DNA of 64,000 nt from Prosopocoilus inquinatus (Eukaryota; Arthropoda; Insecta; Coleoptera; Lucanidae): positions 34,648,001 through 34,712,000 of the forward strand of contig CM069873.1 of NCBI GenBank assembly GCA_036172665.1, written 5' to 3'. Positions 10,631-24,298 of the stretch are shown here, piece after piece (the first letter of the stretch is position 1; each line of letters starts with the position of its first letter). Made by a program: the position numbers and the translations under genes. Below the pieces are notes generated by a model that saw only the letters and a list, made by a program, of their open reading frames with translations, was not told the DNA's origin and did no database searches.

Positions 10631-13600
10631 GACGTATCGATGGACTCTAGTAACTCTGATGTGAGATACGAAGTTTTTGGGCGCAGCAGGAGCTGGAAAT
10701 AGTTTTAAACGAAGCAACACGTATTAGCGTTGTTCCTGTGATGTATCTAATAGATCCTTACTTAGCTACTATGTTATTTGACGTTTCGATGGACTCCAGT
10801 AACTCTAATGTGAGATACGAAATTTTCGGACGCAGCAGAAGCTGGAAATAGTTTTAAACGAAACAACACGCATTAGCGTTGTTCCTGTGATGTATCTAAT
10901 CGATCCTTACTCATCTATCATGTTATTTGGCGTCTCGATGGACTCCAGTAACTCTGATGTGAGATACAAAGTTTTCGGACGCAGCAGAAGCTGGAAATAG
11001 TTTTAATCGAAACAACACGCATTAGCGTTGTTCCTGTGATGTATCTAATCGATCCTTACTCATCTATCATGTTATTTGACGTTTGGATGGACTCCAGTAG
11101 CTCTGATGTGAGATACAAAGTTCTCGGACGCAGCAGAAGCTGGAAATAGTTTTAAACGAAACAACACGCATTACCGTTGTTCCTGTGATGTATCTAATCG
11201 ATCCTTACTCATCTATCATGTTATTTGGCATCTCGATGGACTCCAGTAACTCTGATGTGAGATACAAAGGTTTCGGACGCAGCAGAAGCTGGAAATAGTT
11301 TTAAACGAAACAACACGCATTAGCGTTGTTCCTGTGATGTATCTAATCGATCCTTACTTATCTACTATGTTATTTGACGTTTCGATGGACTCTAGTAACT
11401 CTGATGTGAGATACGAAATTCTCGATCGTAGCAGAATCTGGAAATAGTTTTGAACGAAACAACACGTATTAGCGTTGTTCGTGTGATGTATCTAATCGAT
11501 CCTTACTCATCTATCATGTTATTTGACGTTTGGATGGACTCCAGTAACTCTGATGTGAGATACAAAGTTTTCGGACGCAGCAGAAGCTGGAAATAGTTTT
11601 AAACGAAACAACACGCATTACCGTTGTTCCTGTGATGTATCTAATCGATCCTTACTCATCTATCATGTTATTTGGCGTCTCGATGGACTCCAGTAACTCT
11701 GATGTGAGATACAAAGGTTTCGGACGCAGCAGAAGCTGGAAATAGTTTTAAACGAAACAACACGCATTAGCGTTGTTCGTGTGATGTATCTAATCGATCC
11801 TTACTCATCTATCATGTTATTTGACGTTTCGATGGACTCCAGTAACTCTAATGTGAGATACGAAATTTTCGGGCGCAGCAGAAGCTGGAAATAGTTTTAA
11901 ACGAAACAACACGCATTAGCGTTGTTCCTGTGATGTATCTAATCGATCCTTACTCATCTATCATGTTATTTGACGTTTCGATGGACTCCAGTAACTCTAA
12001 TGTGAGATACGAAATTTTCGGACGCAGCAGAAGCTGGAAATAGTTTTAAACGAAACGACACGCATTAGCGTTGTTCCTGTGATGTATATAATCGATCCTT
12101 ACTCATCTATCATGTTATTTGACGTTTCGATGGACTGTAGTAACTCTGATGTGACATACGAAGTTTTTGGGCGCAGCAGGAGCTGGAAATAGTTTTAAAA
12201 GAAGCAACACGTATTAGCGTTCTTCCTGTGATGTATCTAATCGATCCTTACTTAGCTACTATGTTATTTGACGTTTCGATGGACTCCAGTAACTCTAATG
12301 TGAGATACGAAATTTTCGGACGCAGCAGAAGCTGGAAATAGTTTTAAACGAAACAACACGTATTAGCGTTGTTCCTGTGATGTATCTAATCGATCCTTAC
12401 TCATCTATCATGTTATTTGACGTTTGGATGGACTCCAGTAACTCTGATGTGAGATACAAAGTTCTCGGACGCAGCAGAAGCTGGAAATAGTTTTGAACGA
12501 AACAACACGCATTAGCGTTATTCCTGTGATGTATCTAATCGATCCTTACTCATCTATCATGTTATTTGACGTTTCGATGGACTCCAGTAACTCTAATGTG
12601 AGATACGAAATTTCCGGACGCAGCAGGAGCTGGAAATAGTTTTAAACGAAACAACACGCATTAGCGTTGTTCCTGTGATGTATCTAATCGATCCTTACTC
12701 ATCTAACATGTTATTTGACGTTTGGATGGACTCCAGTAACTCTGATGTGAGATACAAAGTTCTCGGACGCAGCAGGAGCTGGAAATAGTTTTAAACGAAA
12801 CAACACGTATTAGCGTTGTTCCTGTGATGTATCTAATCGATCCTTATTTATCTATCATGTTATTTGACGTTTCGATGCACTCTAGTAACTCTGATGTGAG
12901 ATACGAAGTTTTTGGACGCAGCAGGAGCTGGAAATAGTTTTAAACGAAACAACACGTATTAGCGTTGTTCCTGTGATGTATCTAATCGATCCTTACTTAG
13001 TTACTATGTTATTTGACGTTTCGATGGACTCCAGTAACTCTAATGTGAGATACGAAATTTTCGGACGCAGCAGAAGCTGGAAATAGTTTTAAACGAAACA
13101 ACACGCATTAGCGTTGTTCCTGTGATGTATCTAATCGATCCTTACTCATCTATCATGTTATTTGGCGTCTCGATGGACTCCAGTAACTCTGATGTGAGAT
13201 ACAAAGTTTTCGGACGCAGCAGAAGCTGGAAATAGTTTTAATCGAAACAACACGCATTAGCGTTGTTCCTGTGATGTATCTAATCGATCCTTACTCATCT
13301 ATCATGTTATTTGACGTTTGGATGGACTCCAGTAGCTCTGATGTGAGATACAAAGTTCTCGGACGCAGCAGAAGCTGGAAATAGTTTTAAACGAAACAAC
13401 ACGCATTACCGTTGTTCCTGTGATGTATCTAATCGATCCTTACTCATCTATCATGTTATTTGACGTTTCGATGGACTCTAGTAACTCTGATGTGAGATAC
13501 GAAGTTTTTGGACGCAGCAGGAGCTGGAAATAGTTTTAAACGAAACAACACGTATTAGCGTTGTTCCTGTGATGTATCTAATCGATCCTTACTCATCTAT

Positions 13601-16600
13601 CATGTTATTTGACGTTTGGATGGACTCCAGTAACTCTGATGTGAGATACAAAGTTCTCGGATGCAGCAGAAGCTGGAAATAGTTTTGAACGAAACAACAC
13701 GTATTAGCGTTGTTCCTGTGATGTATCTAATCGATCCTTACTTATCTATCATGTTATTTGACGTTTGGATGGACTCCAGTAACTCTGATGTGAGATACAA
13801 AATTTTCGGACGCAGCAGAAGCTGGAAATAGTTTTAAACGTAACAACACGCATTAGCGTTATTCCTGTGATGTATCTAATCGATCCTTACTCATCTATCA
13901 TGTTATTTGACGTTTCGATGGACTCCAGTAACTCTAATGTGAGATAAGAAATTTTCGGAAGCAGCAGGAGCTGGAAATAGTTTTAAACGAAACAACACGC
14001 ATTAGCGTTGTTCCTGTGATGTATCTAATCGATCCTTACTCATCTAACATGTTATTTGACGTTTGGATGGACTCCAGTAACTCTGATGTGAGATACAATG
14101 TTCTCGGACGCAGCAGAAGCTGGAAATAATTTTGAACGAAACAACACGTATTAGCGTTGTTCCTGTGATGTATCTAATCGATCCTTACTCATCTATCATG
14201 TTATTTGACGTTTGGATGGACTCCAGTAACTCTGATGTGAGATAAAAAGTTTTCGGACGCAGCAGAAGCTGGAAATAGTTTTGAACGAAACAAAACGTAT
14301 TAGCGTTGTTCCTGTGATGTATCTAATCGATCCTTACTTATCTACTATGTTATTTGACGTTTCGATGGACTCTAGTAACTCTGATGTGAGATACGATATT
14401 TTCGGACGCAGCAGAAGCTGGAAATAGTTTTAAACGAAACAACACGCATTAGCGTTGTTCCTGTGATGTATCTAATCGATCCTTACTCATCTATCATGTT
14501 ATTTGACGTTTCGATGGACTCTAGTAACTCTGATGTGACATACGAAGTTTTTGGACGCAGCAGGAGCTGGAAATAGTTTTAAACGAAACAACACGCATTA
14601 GCGTTTTTCCTGTGATGTATCTAATCGATCCTTATTTATCTATCATGTTATTTGACGTTTCGATGGACTCTAGTAACTCTGATGTAAGATACGAAGTTTT
14701 TGGACGCAGCAGGAGCTGGAAATAGTTTTAAACGAAACAACACGTATTAGCGTTGTTCCTGTGATGTATCTAATCGATCCTTATTTATCTATCATGTTAT
14801 TTGACGCTTCGATGGACTCCAATATCTCTGATGTGAGATACAAAGTTTTCGGACGCAGCAGAAGCTGGAAATAGTTCTAAACGAAACAACACGCATTAGC
14901 GTTGTTCCTGTGATGTGTCTAATCGATCCTTACTCATCTATCATTTTATTTGACGTTTGGATGGACTCCAGTAACTCTGATGTGAGATACAAAGTTTTCG
15001 GACGCAGCAGAAGCTGGAGATAGTTTTAAACGAAACAACACGCCTTAGCGTTGTTCCTGTGATGTATCTAATCGATCCTTATTTATCTATCATGTTATTT
15101 GACGTTTCGATGGACTCTAGTAACTCTGATGTGAGATACAAAATTTTCGGACGCAGCAGAAGCTGGAAATAGTTTTAAACGAAACAACACGCATTAGCGT
15201 TGTTCCTGTGATGTATCTAATCGATCCTTACTCATCTATCATGTTATTTGACGTTTCGATGGACTCCAGTAACTCTAATGTGAGATACGAAATTTTCGGA
15301 CGCAGCAGGAGCTGGAAATAGTTTTAAACGAAACAACACGCATTAGCGTTGTTCCTGTGATGTATCGAATCGATCCTTACTCATCTATCATGTTATTTGA
15401 CGTTTGAATGGACTCCAGTAACTCTGATGTGAGATACAAAGTTCTCGGACGCAGCAGAAGCTGGAAATAGTTTTGAACGAAACAACACGTATTAGCGTTG
15501 TTCCTGTGATGTATCTAATCGATCCTTACTCATCTATCATGTTATTTGACGTTTCGATGGACTCCAGTAACTCTGATGTGAGATACGAAGTTTTTGGACG
15601 CAGCAGGAGCTGGAAATAGTTTTAAACGAAACAACACGCATTAGCGTTGTTCCTGTGATGTATCTAATCGATCCTTACTCATCTATCATGTTATTTGACG
15701 TTTGGATGGACTCTAGTAACTCTGATGTGAGATACGAAGTTTTTGGACGCAGCAGGAGCTGGAAATAGTTTTAAACGAAACAACACGCATTAGCGTTTTT
15801 CCTGTGATGTATCTAATCGATCCGTATTTATCTATCATGTTATTTGACGTTTGAATGGACTCCAGTAACTCTGATGTGAGATACAAAGTTCTCGGACGCA
15901 GCAGAAGCTGGAAATAGTTTTGAACGAAACAACACGTATTAGCGTTGTTCCTGTGATGTATCTAACCGATCCTTACTTATCTACTATGTTATTTGACGTT
16001 TCGATGGACTCTAGTATCTCTGATGTGAGATACGAAGTTTTTGGACGCAGCAGGAGCTGGAAATAGTTTTAAACGAAACAACACGTATTAGCGTTGTTCC
16101 TGTGATGTATCTAATCGATCCTTACTCATCTATCATGTTATTTGACGTTTGGATGGACTCCAGTAACTCTGATGTGAGATACAAAGTTCTCGGACGCAGC
16201 AGAAGCTGGAAATAGTTTTGAACGAAACAACACGTATTAGCGTTGTTTCTGTGATGTATCTAATCGATCCTTACTCATCTATCATGTTATTTGACGTTTC
16301 GATGGACTCCAGTAACTCTAATGTGAGATACGAAATTTTCGGAGGCAGCAGAAGCTGGAAATAGTTTTAAACGAAACAACACGCATTCGCGTTTTTCCTG
16401 TGATGTATCTAATCGATCCTTATTTATATATCATGTTATTTGACGTTTCGATGGACTCTAGTAACTCTGATGTGAGATACGAAGTTTTTGGGTGCAGCAG
16501 GAGCTGGAAATAGTTTTAAACGAAGCAACACGTATTAGCGTTGTTCCTGTGATGTATCTAATAGATCCTTACTTAGCTACTATGTTATTTGACGTTTCGA

Positions 16601-18529
16601 TGGACTCCAGTAACTCTAATGTGAGATACGAAATTTTCGGACGCAGCAGAAGCTGGAAATAGTTTTAAACGAAACAACACGCATTAGCCTTGTTAATGTA
16701 ATGTATCTAATCGATCCTTATTTATCTATCATGTTATTTGACGTTTGAATGGACTCCAGTAACTCTGATGTGAGATACAAAGTTCTCGGACGCAGCAGAA
16801 GCTGGAAATAGTTTTAAATGAAACAACACGTATTAGCGTTGTTCCTGTGATGTATCTAATCGATCCTTACTCATCTTATCATGTTATTTGACGTTTCGAT
16901 GGACTCCAGTAACTCTAATGTGAGATACGAAATTTTCGGAGGCAGCAGAAGCTGGAAATAGTTTTAAACGAAACAACACGTATTAGCGTTGTTCCTGTGA
17001 TGTATCTAATCGATCCTTACTCATCTTATCATGTTATTTGACGTTTCGATGGACTCCAGTAACTCTAATGTGAGATACGAAATTTTCGGTCGCAGCTGAA
17101 GCTAGAAATAGTTTTAAACGAAACAACACGCATTAGCGTTGTTCCTGTGCTGTATCTAATCGATCCTTACTTATCTATCATGTTATTTGACGTTTCGATG
17201 GACTCCAGTAACTCTGATGTGAGATACGACGTTTTCGGACGCAGCAGAAGCTGGAAATAGTTTTAAACGAAACAACACGTATTAGCGTTGTTCCTGTGAT
17301 GTATCTAATCGATCGTTACTCATCTATCATGTTATTTGACGTTTGGATGGACTCCAGTAACTCTGATGTGAGATACAAAGTTCTCGGACGCAGCAGAAGC
17401 TGGAAATAGTTTTGAACGAAACAACACGTATTAGCGTTGTTGCTGTGATGTATCTAATCTATCCTTACTTAGCTACTATGTTATTTGACGTTTCGATGGA
17501 CTCCAATAACTCTGATGTGAGATACAAAGTTTTCGGACGCAGCAGAAGCTGGAAATAGTTTTAAACGAAACAACACGCATTAGCGTTGTTCCTGTGATGT
17601 ATCTAATCGATCCTTACTCATCTATCATTTTATTTGACGTTTGGATGGACTACAGTAACTATGATGTGAGATACAAAGTTTACGGACGCAGCAGAAGCTG
17701 GAAATAGTTTTAAACGAAACAACACGCATTACCGTTGTTCCTGTGATGTATCTAATCGATCCTTACTCATCTATCATGTTATTTGACGTTTGAATGGACT
17801 CCAGTAACTCTGATGTGAGATACAAAGTTCTCGGATGCAGCAGAAGCTGGAAATAGTTTTGAACGAAACAACACGTATTAGCGTTGTTCCTGTGATGTAT
17901 CTAATCGATCCTTACTTATCTACTATGTTATTTGACGTTTCGATGGACTCCAGTAACTCTGATGTGAGATACGAAATTTTCGAACGCAGCAGAATCTGGA
18001 AATAGTTTTAAATGAAACAACACGCATTAGCGTTGTTCCTGTGATGTATCTAATCGATCCTTACTCATCTATCATGTTACTTGACGTTTCGATGGACTCT
18101 AGTAACTCTGATGTGAGATACGAAGTTTTCGGACGCAGCAGAAGCTGGAAATAGTTTTGAACGAAACAACACGTATTAGCGTTGTTCCTGTGATGTATCT
18201 AATCTATCCTTACTTAGCTACTATGTTATTTGACGTTTCGATGGACTCCAATAACTCTGATGTGAGATACAAAGTTTTCGGACGCAGCAGAAGCTGGAAA
18301 TAGTTTTAAACGAAACAACACGCATTAGCGTTGTTCCTGTGATGTATCTAATCGATCCTTACTCATCTATCATTTTATTTGACGTTTGGATGGACTACAG
18401 TAACTATGATGTGAGATACAAAGTTTACGGACGCAGCAGAAGCTGGAAATAGTTTTAAACGAAACAACACGCATTACCGTTGTTCCTGTGATGTATCTAA
18501 TCGATCCTTACTCATCTATCATGTTATTT
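10631..18529 (+). repeat. 7,899-bp tandem duplication, copy 2 (53 monomers)
   Basis: This is the direct tandem copy of 2,732-10,630. The junction is bracketed at 10,618-10,635: left of it the sequence follows the end of copy 1, and right of it GACGTATCGATGG restarts the unit. Beyond 18,530 the sequence continues as GACGTTTGAATGG, so the cassette cut off at the end of copy 1 is complete here. Lack of divergence means a very recent duplication, ongoing homogenisation, or an assembly collapse/expansion error. Confidence 0.93.
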
Positions 18530-18925
18530 GACGTTTGAATGGACTCCAGTAACTCTGATGTGAGATACAAAGTTCTCGGATGCAGCAGAAGCTGGAAATA
18601 GTTTTGAACGAAACAACACGTATTAGCGTTGTTCCTGTGATGTATCTAATCGATCCTTACTTATCTACTATGTTATTTGACGTTTCGATGGACTCCAGTA
18701 ACTCTGATGTGAGATACGAAATTTTCGAACGCAGCAGAATCTGGAAATAGTTTTAAATGAAGCAACACGCATTAGCGTTGTTCCTGTGATGTATCTAATC
18801 GATCCTTACTCATCTATCATGTTATTTGACGTTTCGATGGACTCTAGTAACTCTGATGTGAGATAGGAAGTTTTTGGACGCAGCAGGAGCTGGAAATAGT
18901 TTTGAACGAAACAAGACGTATTAGC
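17436..18925 (+). repeat. 1,490-bp cassette: two 745-bp 5-monomer units (copy A)
   Basis: The units are 17,436-18,180 and 18,181-18,925. The two units match monomer by monomer except mainly in the fifth, where GTTACTTGACG with GTTTTCGG is replaced by GTTATTTGACG with TAGGAAGTTTTTGG. The cassette starts with the variant GTTGTTGCTG and is followed 149 bp later by an 89-bp truncated monomer. The distance from the cassette's GCTGTGATG mark to the deletion scar is 1,638 bp here and in three other places. Confidence 0.85.
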
Positions 18926-19074
18926 GTTGTTCCTGTGATGTATCTAATCGATCCTTACTTAGCTACTATGTTATTTGACGTTTCGATGGACTCCAGTAAC
19001 TCTAATGTGAGATACGAAATTTTCGGAAGCAGCAGAATCTGGAAATAGTTTTAAATGAAACAACACGCATAAGC

Positions 19075-19163
19075 GTTGACTCCAGTAACTTTGATGTGAG
19101 ATACGAAGTTCTCGGACGCAGCTGAAGGTGGAAATAGTTTTAAATGAAACAACACGTATTAGC
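19075..19163 (+). repeat. 89-bp truncated monomer (60-bp deletion), copy 1
   Basis: The monomer starts GTTG and jumps directly to ACTCCAGTAACTTTGATG. It therefore lacks monomer positions 5-64, including the ClaI site and most of the CENP-B-box-like segment. The previous monomer ends CGCATAAGC instead of CGCATTAGC, and the truncated monomer contains CTGAAGGTGG. The same scar and flanking variants appear at four later places, so the deletion happened once and was copied. Confidence 0.92.
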
Positions 19164-21879
19164 GTTGTTCCTGTGATGTATCTAATCGATTCTTACTCAT
19201 CTATCATGTTATTTGACGTTTGGATGGACTCCAGTAACTCTGATGTGAGATACAAAGTATTCGGACGCAGCAGAAGCTCGAGATAGTTTTAAACGATACA
19301 ACACGCATTAGCGTTGTTCCTGTGATGTATCTAATCGATCCTTACTCATCTATCATGTTATTTGGCGTTTCGATGGACTCCAGTAACTCTGATGTGAGAT
19401 ACAAAGTTTTCGGACGCAGCAGAAGCTGGAAATAGTTTTAAAAGAAACAACACGCATTAGCGTTGTTCCTGTGATGTATCTAATCGATCCTTACTCATCT
19501 ATCATGTTATTTGACGTTTCGATGGACTCCAGTAACTCTGATGTGAGATACGAAATTTTCGAACGCAGCAGAATCTGGAAATAGTTTTAAATGAAACAAC
19601 ACGCATTAGCGTTGTTCCTGTGATGTATCTAATCGATCCTTACTCATCTATCATGTTATTTGACGTTTCGATGGACTCTAGTAACTCTGATGTGAGATAC
19701 GAAGTTTTTGGACGCAGCAGGAGCTGGAAATAGTTTTAAACGAAACAACACGTATTAGCGTTGTTCCTGTGATGTATCTAATCGATCCTTACTTAGCTAC
19801 TATGTTATTTGACGTTTCGATGGACTCCAGTAACTCTAATGTGAGATACGAAATTTTCGGAAGCAGCAGAATCTGGAAATAGTTTTAAATGAAACAACAC
19901 GCATAAGCGTTGTTCCTGTGATGTATCTAATCGATCCTTACTCATCTATCATGTTATTTGGCGTTTCGATGGACTCCAGTAACTTTGATGTGAGATACGA
20001 AGTTCTCGGACGCAGCTGAAGCTGGAAATAGTTTTAAATGAAACAACACGTATTAGCGTTGTTCCTGTGATGTATCTAATCGATTCTTACTCATCTATCA
20101 TGTTATTTGAAGTTTGGATGGACTCCAGTAACTCTGATGTGAGATACAAAGTATTCGGACGCAGCAGAAGCTCGAGATAGTTTTAAACGATACAACACGC
20201 ATTAGCGTTGTTCCTGTGATGTATCTAATCGATCCTTACTCATCTATCATGTTATTTGGCGTTTCGATGGACTCCAGTAACTCTGATGTGAGATACAAAG
20301 TTTTCGGACGCAGCAGAAGCTGGAAATAGTTTTAAACGAAACAGCACGCATTAGCGTTGTTCCTGTGATGTATCTAATCGATCCTTACTCATCTATCATG
20401 TTATTTGACGTTTCGATGGACTCTAGTAACTCTGATGTGAGATACGAAGTTTTTGGACGCATCAGGAGCTGGAAATAGTTTTAAATGAAACAACACGTAT
20501 TAGCGTTGTTCCTGTGATGTATCTAATCGATCCTTACTTAGCTACTATGTTATTTGACGTTTCGATGGACTCCAGTAACTCTAATGTGAGATACGAAATT
20601 TTCGGACGCAGCAGAAGCTGGAAATAGTTTTAAATGAAACAACACGTATTAGCTTTGTTCCTGTGATGTATCTAATCGATTCTTACTCATCTATCATGTT
20701 ATTTGACGTTTGGATGGACTCCAGTAACTCTGATGTGAGATACAAAGTATTCGGACGCAGCAGAAGCTCGAGATAGTTTAAAACGATACAACACGCATTA
20801 GCGTTGTTCCTGTGATGTATCTAATCGATCCTTACTCATCTATCATGTTATTTGGCGTTTCGATGGACTCCAGTAACTCTGATGTGAGATACAAAGTTTT
20901 CGGACGCAGCAGAAGCTGGAAATAGTTTTAAACGAAACAACACGCATTAGCGTTGTTCCTGTGATGTATCTAATCGATCCTTACTCATCTATCATGTTAT
21001 TTGACGTTTCGATGGACTCCAGTAACTCTGATGTGAGATACGAAATTTTCGAACGCAGCAGAATCTGGAAATAGTTTTAAATGAAACAACACGCATTAGC
21101 GTTGTTCCTGTGATGTATCTAATCGATCCTTACTCATCTATCATGTTATTTGGCGTTTCGATGGACTCCAGTAACTCTGATGTGAGATACAAAGTTTTCG
21201 GACGCAGCAGAAGCTGGAAATAGTTTTAAACGAAACAACACGCATTAGCGTTGTTCCTGTGATGTATCTAATCGATCCTTACTCATCTATCATGTTATTT
21301 GGCGTTTCGATGGACTCCAGTAACTTTGATGTGAGATACAAAGTTCTCGGACGCAGCTGAAGCTGGAAATAGTTTTAAATGAAACAACACGTATTAGCGT
21401 TGTTCCTGTGATGTATCTAATCGATCCTTACTTATCTTATCATGTTATTTGACGTTTCGATGGACTCCAGTAACTCTGATGTGAGATACGACGTTTTCGG
21501 ACGCAGCAGAAGCTGGAAATAGTTTTAAACGAAACAACACGTATTAGCGTTGTTCCTGTGATGTATCTAATCGATCGTTACTCATCTATCATGTTATTTG
21601 ACGTTTGGATGGACTCCAGTAACTCTGATGTGAGATACAAAGTATTCGGACGCAGCAGAAGCTCGAGATAGTTTTAAACGATACAACACGCATTAGCGTT
21701 GTTCCTGTGATGTATCTAATCGATCCTTACTCATCTATCATGTTATTTGGCGTTTCGATGGACTCCAGTAACTCTAATGTGAGATACAAAGTTTTCGGAC
21801 GCAGCAGAAGCTGGAAATAGTTTTAAACGAAACAACACGCATTAGCGTTGTTCCTGTGATGTATCTAATCGATCCTTAC

Positions 21880-22825
21880 TCATCTATCATGTTATTTGAC
21901 GTTTCGATGGACTCTAGTAACTCTGATGTGAGATACGAAGTTTTTGGACGCAGCAGGAGCTGGAAATAGTTTTAAACGGAACAACACGTATTAGCGTTGT
22001 TCCTGTGATGTATCTAATCAATCCTTACTTAGCTACTATGTTATTTGACGTTTCGATGGACTCCAGTAACTCTAATGTGAGATACGAAATTTTCGGAAGC
22101 AGCAGAATCTGGAAATAGTTTTAAATGAAACAACACGCATTAGCGTTGTTCCTGTGATGTATCTAATCGATCCTTACTCATCTATCATGTTATTTGGCGT
22201 TTCGATGGACTCCAGTAACTTTGATGTGAGATACGAAGTTCTCGGACGCAGCTGAAGCTCGAGATAGTTTTAAACGATCATCATGTTATTTGACGTTTCG
22301 ATGGACTCTAGTAACTCTGATGTGAGATACGAAGTTTTTGGACGCAGCAGGAGCTGGAAATAGTTTTAAACGGAACAACACGTATTAGCGTTGTTCCTGT
22401 GATGTATCTAATCGATCCTTACTTAGCTACTATGTTATTTGACGTTTCGATGGACTCCAGTAACTCTAATGTGAGATACGAAATTTTCGGAAGCAGCAGA
22501 ATCTGGAAATAGTTTTAAATGAAACAACACGCATTAGCGTTGTTCCTGTGATGTATCTAATCGATCCTTACTCATCTATCATGTTATTTGGCGTTTCGAT
22601 GGACTCCAGTAACTTTGATGTGAGATACGAAGTTCTCGGACGCAGCTGAAGCTCGAGATAGTTTTAAACGATACAACACGCATTAGCGTTGTTCCTGTGC
22701 GTATCTAATCGATCCTTACTCATCTATCATGTTATTTGGCGTTTCGATGGACTCCAGTAACTCTGATGTGAGATACAAAATTTTTGGACGCAGCAGAAGT
22801 TGGAAATAGTTTTAAACGAAACAAC
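21880..22825 (+). repeat. Segmental duplicate with 245-bp fused unit, copy 1
   Basis: This segment recurs 2,419 bp downstream at about 24,299-25,244. Shared markers are AACGGAACAAC, TCTAATCAATCC, the TAAACGATCATCATG junction (22,270/24,689) and AAAATTTTTGGACG with GAAGTTGG. The copy at 22,698 has a private 2-bp loss (CCTGTGCGTATC) not found in the second copy, so that change is younger than the duplication. Confidence 0.8.
22145..22389 (+). repeat. 245-bp fused unit (about 53-bp deletion), copy 1
   Basis: One monomer runs through TTTTAAACGA and then, after TC, continues at monomer position 40 of the next (ATCATGTT). The deletion removes the last 16 bp of one monomer and the first 39 bp of the next, so the two together are 245 bp instead of 298. 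The junction is TAAACGATCATCATG near 22,275. CGAT occurs at both original break regions, so short-homology joining is plausible. Confidence 0.88.
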
Positions 22826-23173
22826 ACGCATTAGCGTTGTTCCTGTGATGTATCTAATCGATCCTTACTCATCTATCATGTTATTTGACGTTTCGATGGA
22901 CTCCAGTAACTCTGATGTGAGATACAAAGTATTCGGACGCAGCAGAAGCTCGAGATAGTTTTAAACGATACAACACGCATTAGCGTTGTTCCTGTGATGT
23001 ATCTAATCGATCCTTACTCATCTATCATGTTATTTGGCGTTTCGATGGACTCCAGTAACTCTGATGTGAGATACAAAGTTTTCGGACGCAGCAGAAGCTG
23101 GAAATAGTTTTAAACGAAACAACACGCATTAGCGTTGTTCCTGTGATGTATCTAATCGATCCTTACTCATCTA

Positions 23174-23389
23174 TCATGTTATTTGACGTTTCGATGGACT
23201 CCAGTAACTCTGATGTGAGATACGAAATTCTCGAACGCAGCAGAATCTGGAAATAGTTTTAAATGAAACAACACGCATTAGCGTTGTTCCTGTGATGTAT
23301 CTAATCGATCCTTGCTCATCTATCATGTTATTTGATGTTTCGATGGACTCTAGTAACTCTGATGTGAGATACGAAGTTTTTGGACGCAT
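23174..23389 (-). other. 71-codon open frame, a by-product of two base variants
   Basis: This is the longest open frame I can place, but it lies wholly in satellite monomers. It opens because a GACGCATCAGG variant supplies an ATG on the minus strand. It stays open because A to G at about 23,314 (CCTTGCTCATC instead of CCTTACTCATC) turns a minus-strand TAA into CAA. The predicted peptide shows no domain, signal or membrane segment. I do not consider it a gene. Confidence 0.9.
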
Positions 23390-23878
23390 CAGGAGCTGGA
23401 TATAGTTTTAAATGAAACAACACGTATTAGCGTTGTTCCTGTGATGTATCTAATCGATCCTTACTTAGCTACTATGTTATTTGACGTTTCGATGGACTCC
23501 AGTAACTCTGATGTGAGATACGAAATTTTCGAACGCAGCAGAATCTGGAAATAGTTTTAAATGAAACAACACGCATTAGCGTTGTTCCTGTGATGTATCT
23601 AATCGATCCTTACTCATCTATCATGTTATTTGACGTTTCGATGGACTCTAGTAACTCTGATGTGAGATACGAAGTTTTTGGACGCAGCAGGAGCTGGAAA
23701 TAGTTTTAAACGAAAAAAGACGTATTAGCGTTGTTCCTGTGATGTATCTAATCGATCCTTACTTAGCTACTATGTTATTTGACGTTTCGATGGACTCCAG
23801 TAACTCTAATGTGAGATACGAAATTTTCGGAAGCAGCAGAATCTGGAAATAGTTTTAAATGAAACAACACGCATAAGC

Positions 23879-23967
23879 GTTGACTCCAGTAACTTTGATG
23901 TGAGATACGAAGTTCTCGGACGCAGCTGAAGGTGGAAATAGTTTTAAATGAAACAACACGTATTAGC
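23879..23967 (+). repeat. 89-bp truncated monomer (60-bp deletion), copy 2
   Basis: This has the same GTTG-to-ACTCC junction as at 19,079, 4,804 bp downstream of it, with the same preceding CGCATAAGC and the same CTGAAGGTGG. The following monomer again carries CGATTCTTAC and the next boundary has the CTCGAG type. Beyond about 24,240 the flanks no longer follow copy 1, so only the local block is shared. Confidence 0.92.
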
Positions 23968-24298
23968 GTTGTTCCTGTGATGTATCTAATCGATTCTTAC
24001 TCATCTATCATGTTATTTGACGTTTGGATGGACTCCAGTAACTCTGATGTGAGATACAAAGTATTCGGACGCAGCAGAAGCTCGAGATAGTTTTAAACGA
24101 TACAACACGCATTAACGTTGTTCCTGTGATGTATCTAATCGATCCTTACCCATCTATCATGTTATTTGGCGTTTCGATGGACTCCAGTAACTCTGATGTG
24201 AGATACAAAATTTTCGGACGCAGCAGAAGCTGGAAATAGTTTTAAACGAAACAACACGCATTAGCGTTGTTCCTGTGATGTATCTAATCGATCCTTAC

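Noticed and set aside
23174..23389. 71-codon minus-strand open frame as a possible small gene
   Set aside because: It is built entirely of satellite sequence. It exists because one variant gives an ATG and another (about 23,314) removes a TAA. The 149-bp period shifts frame at each monomer, and the peptide shows no recognisable feature.
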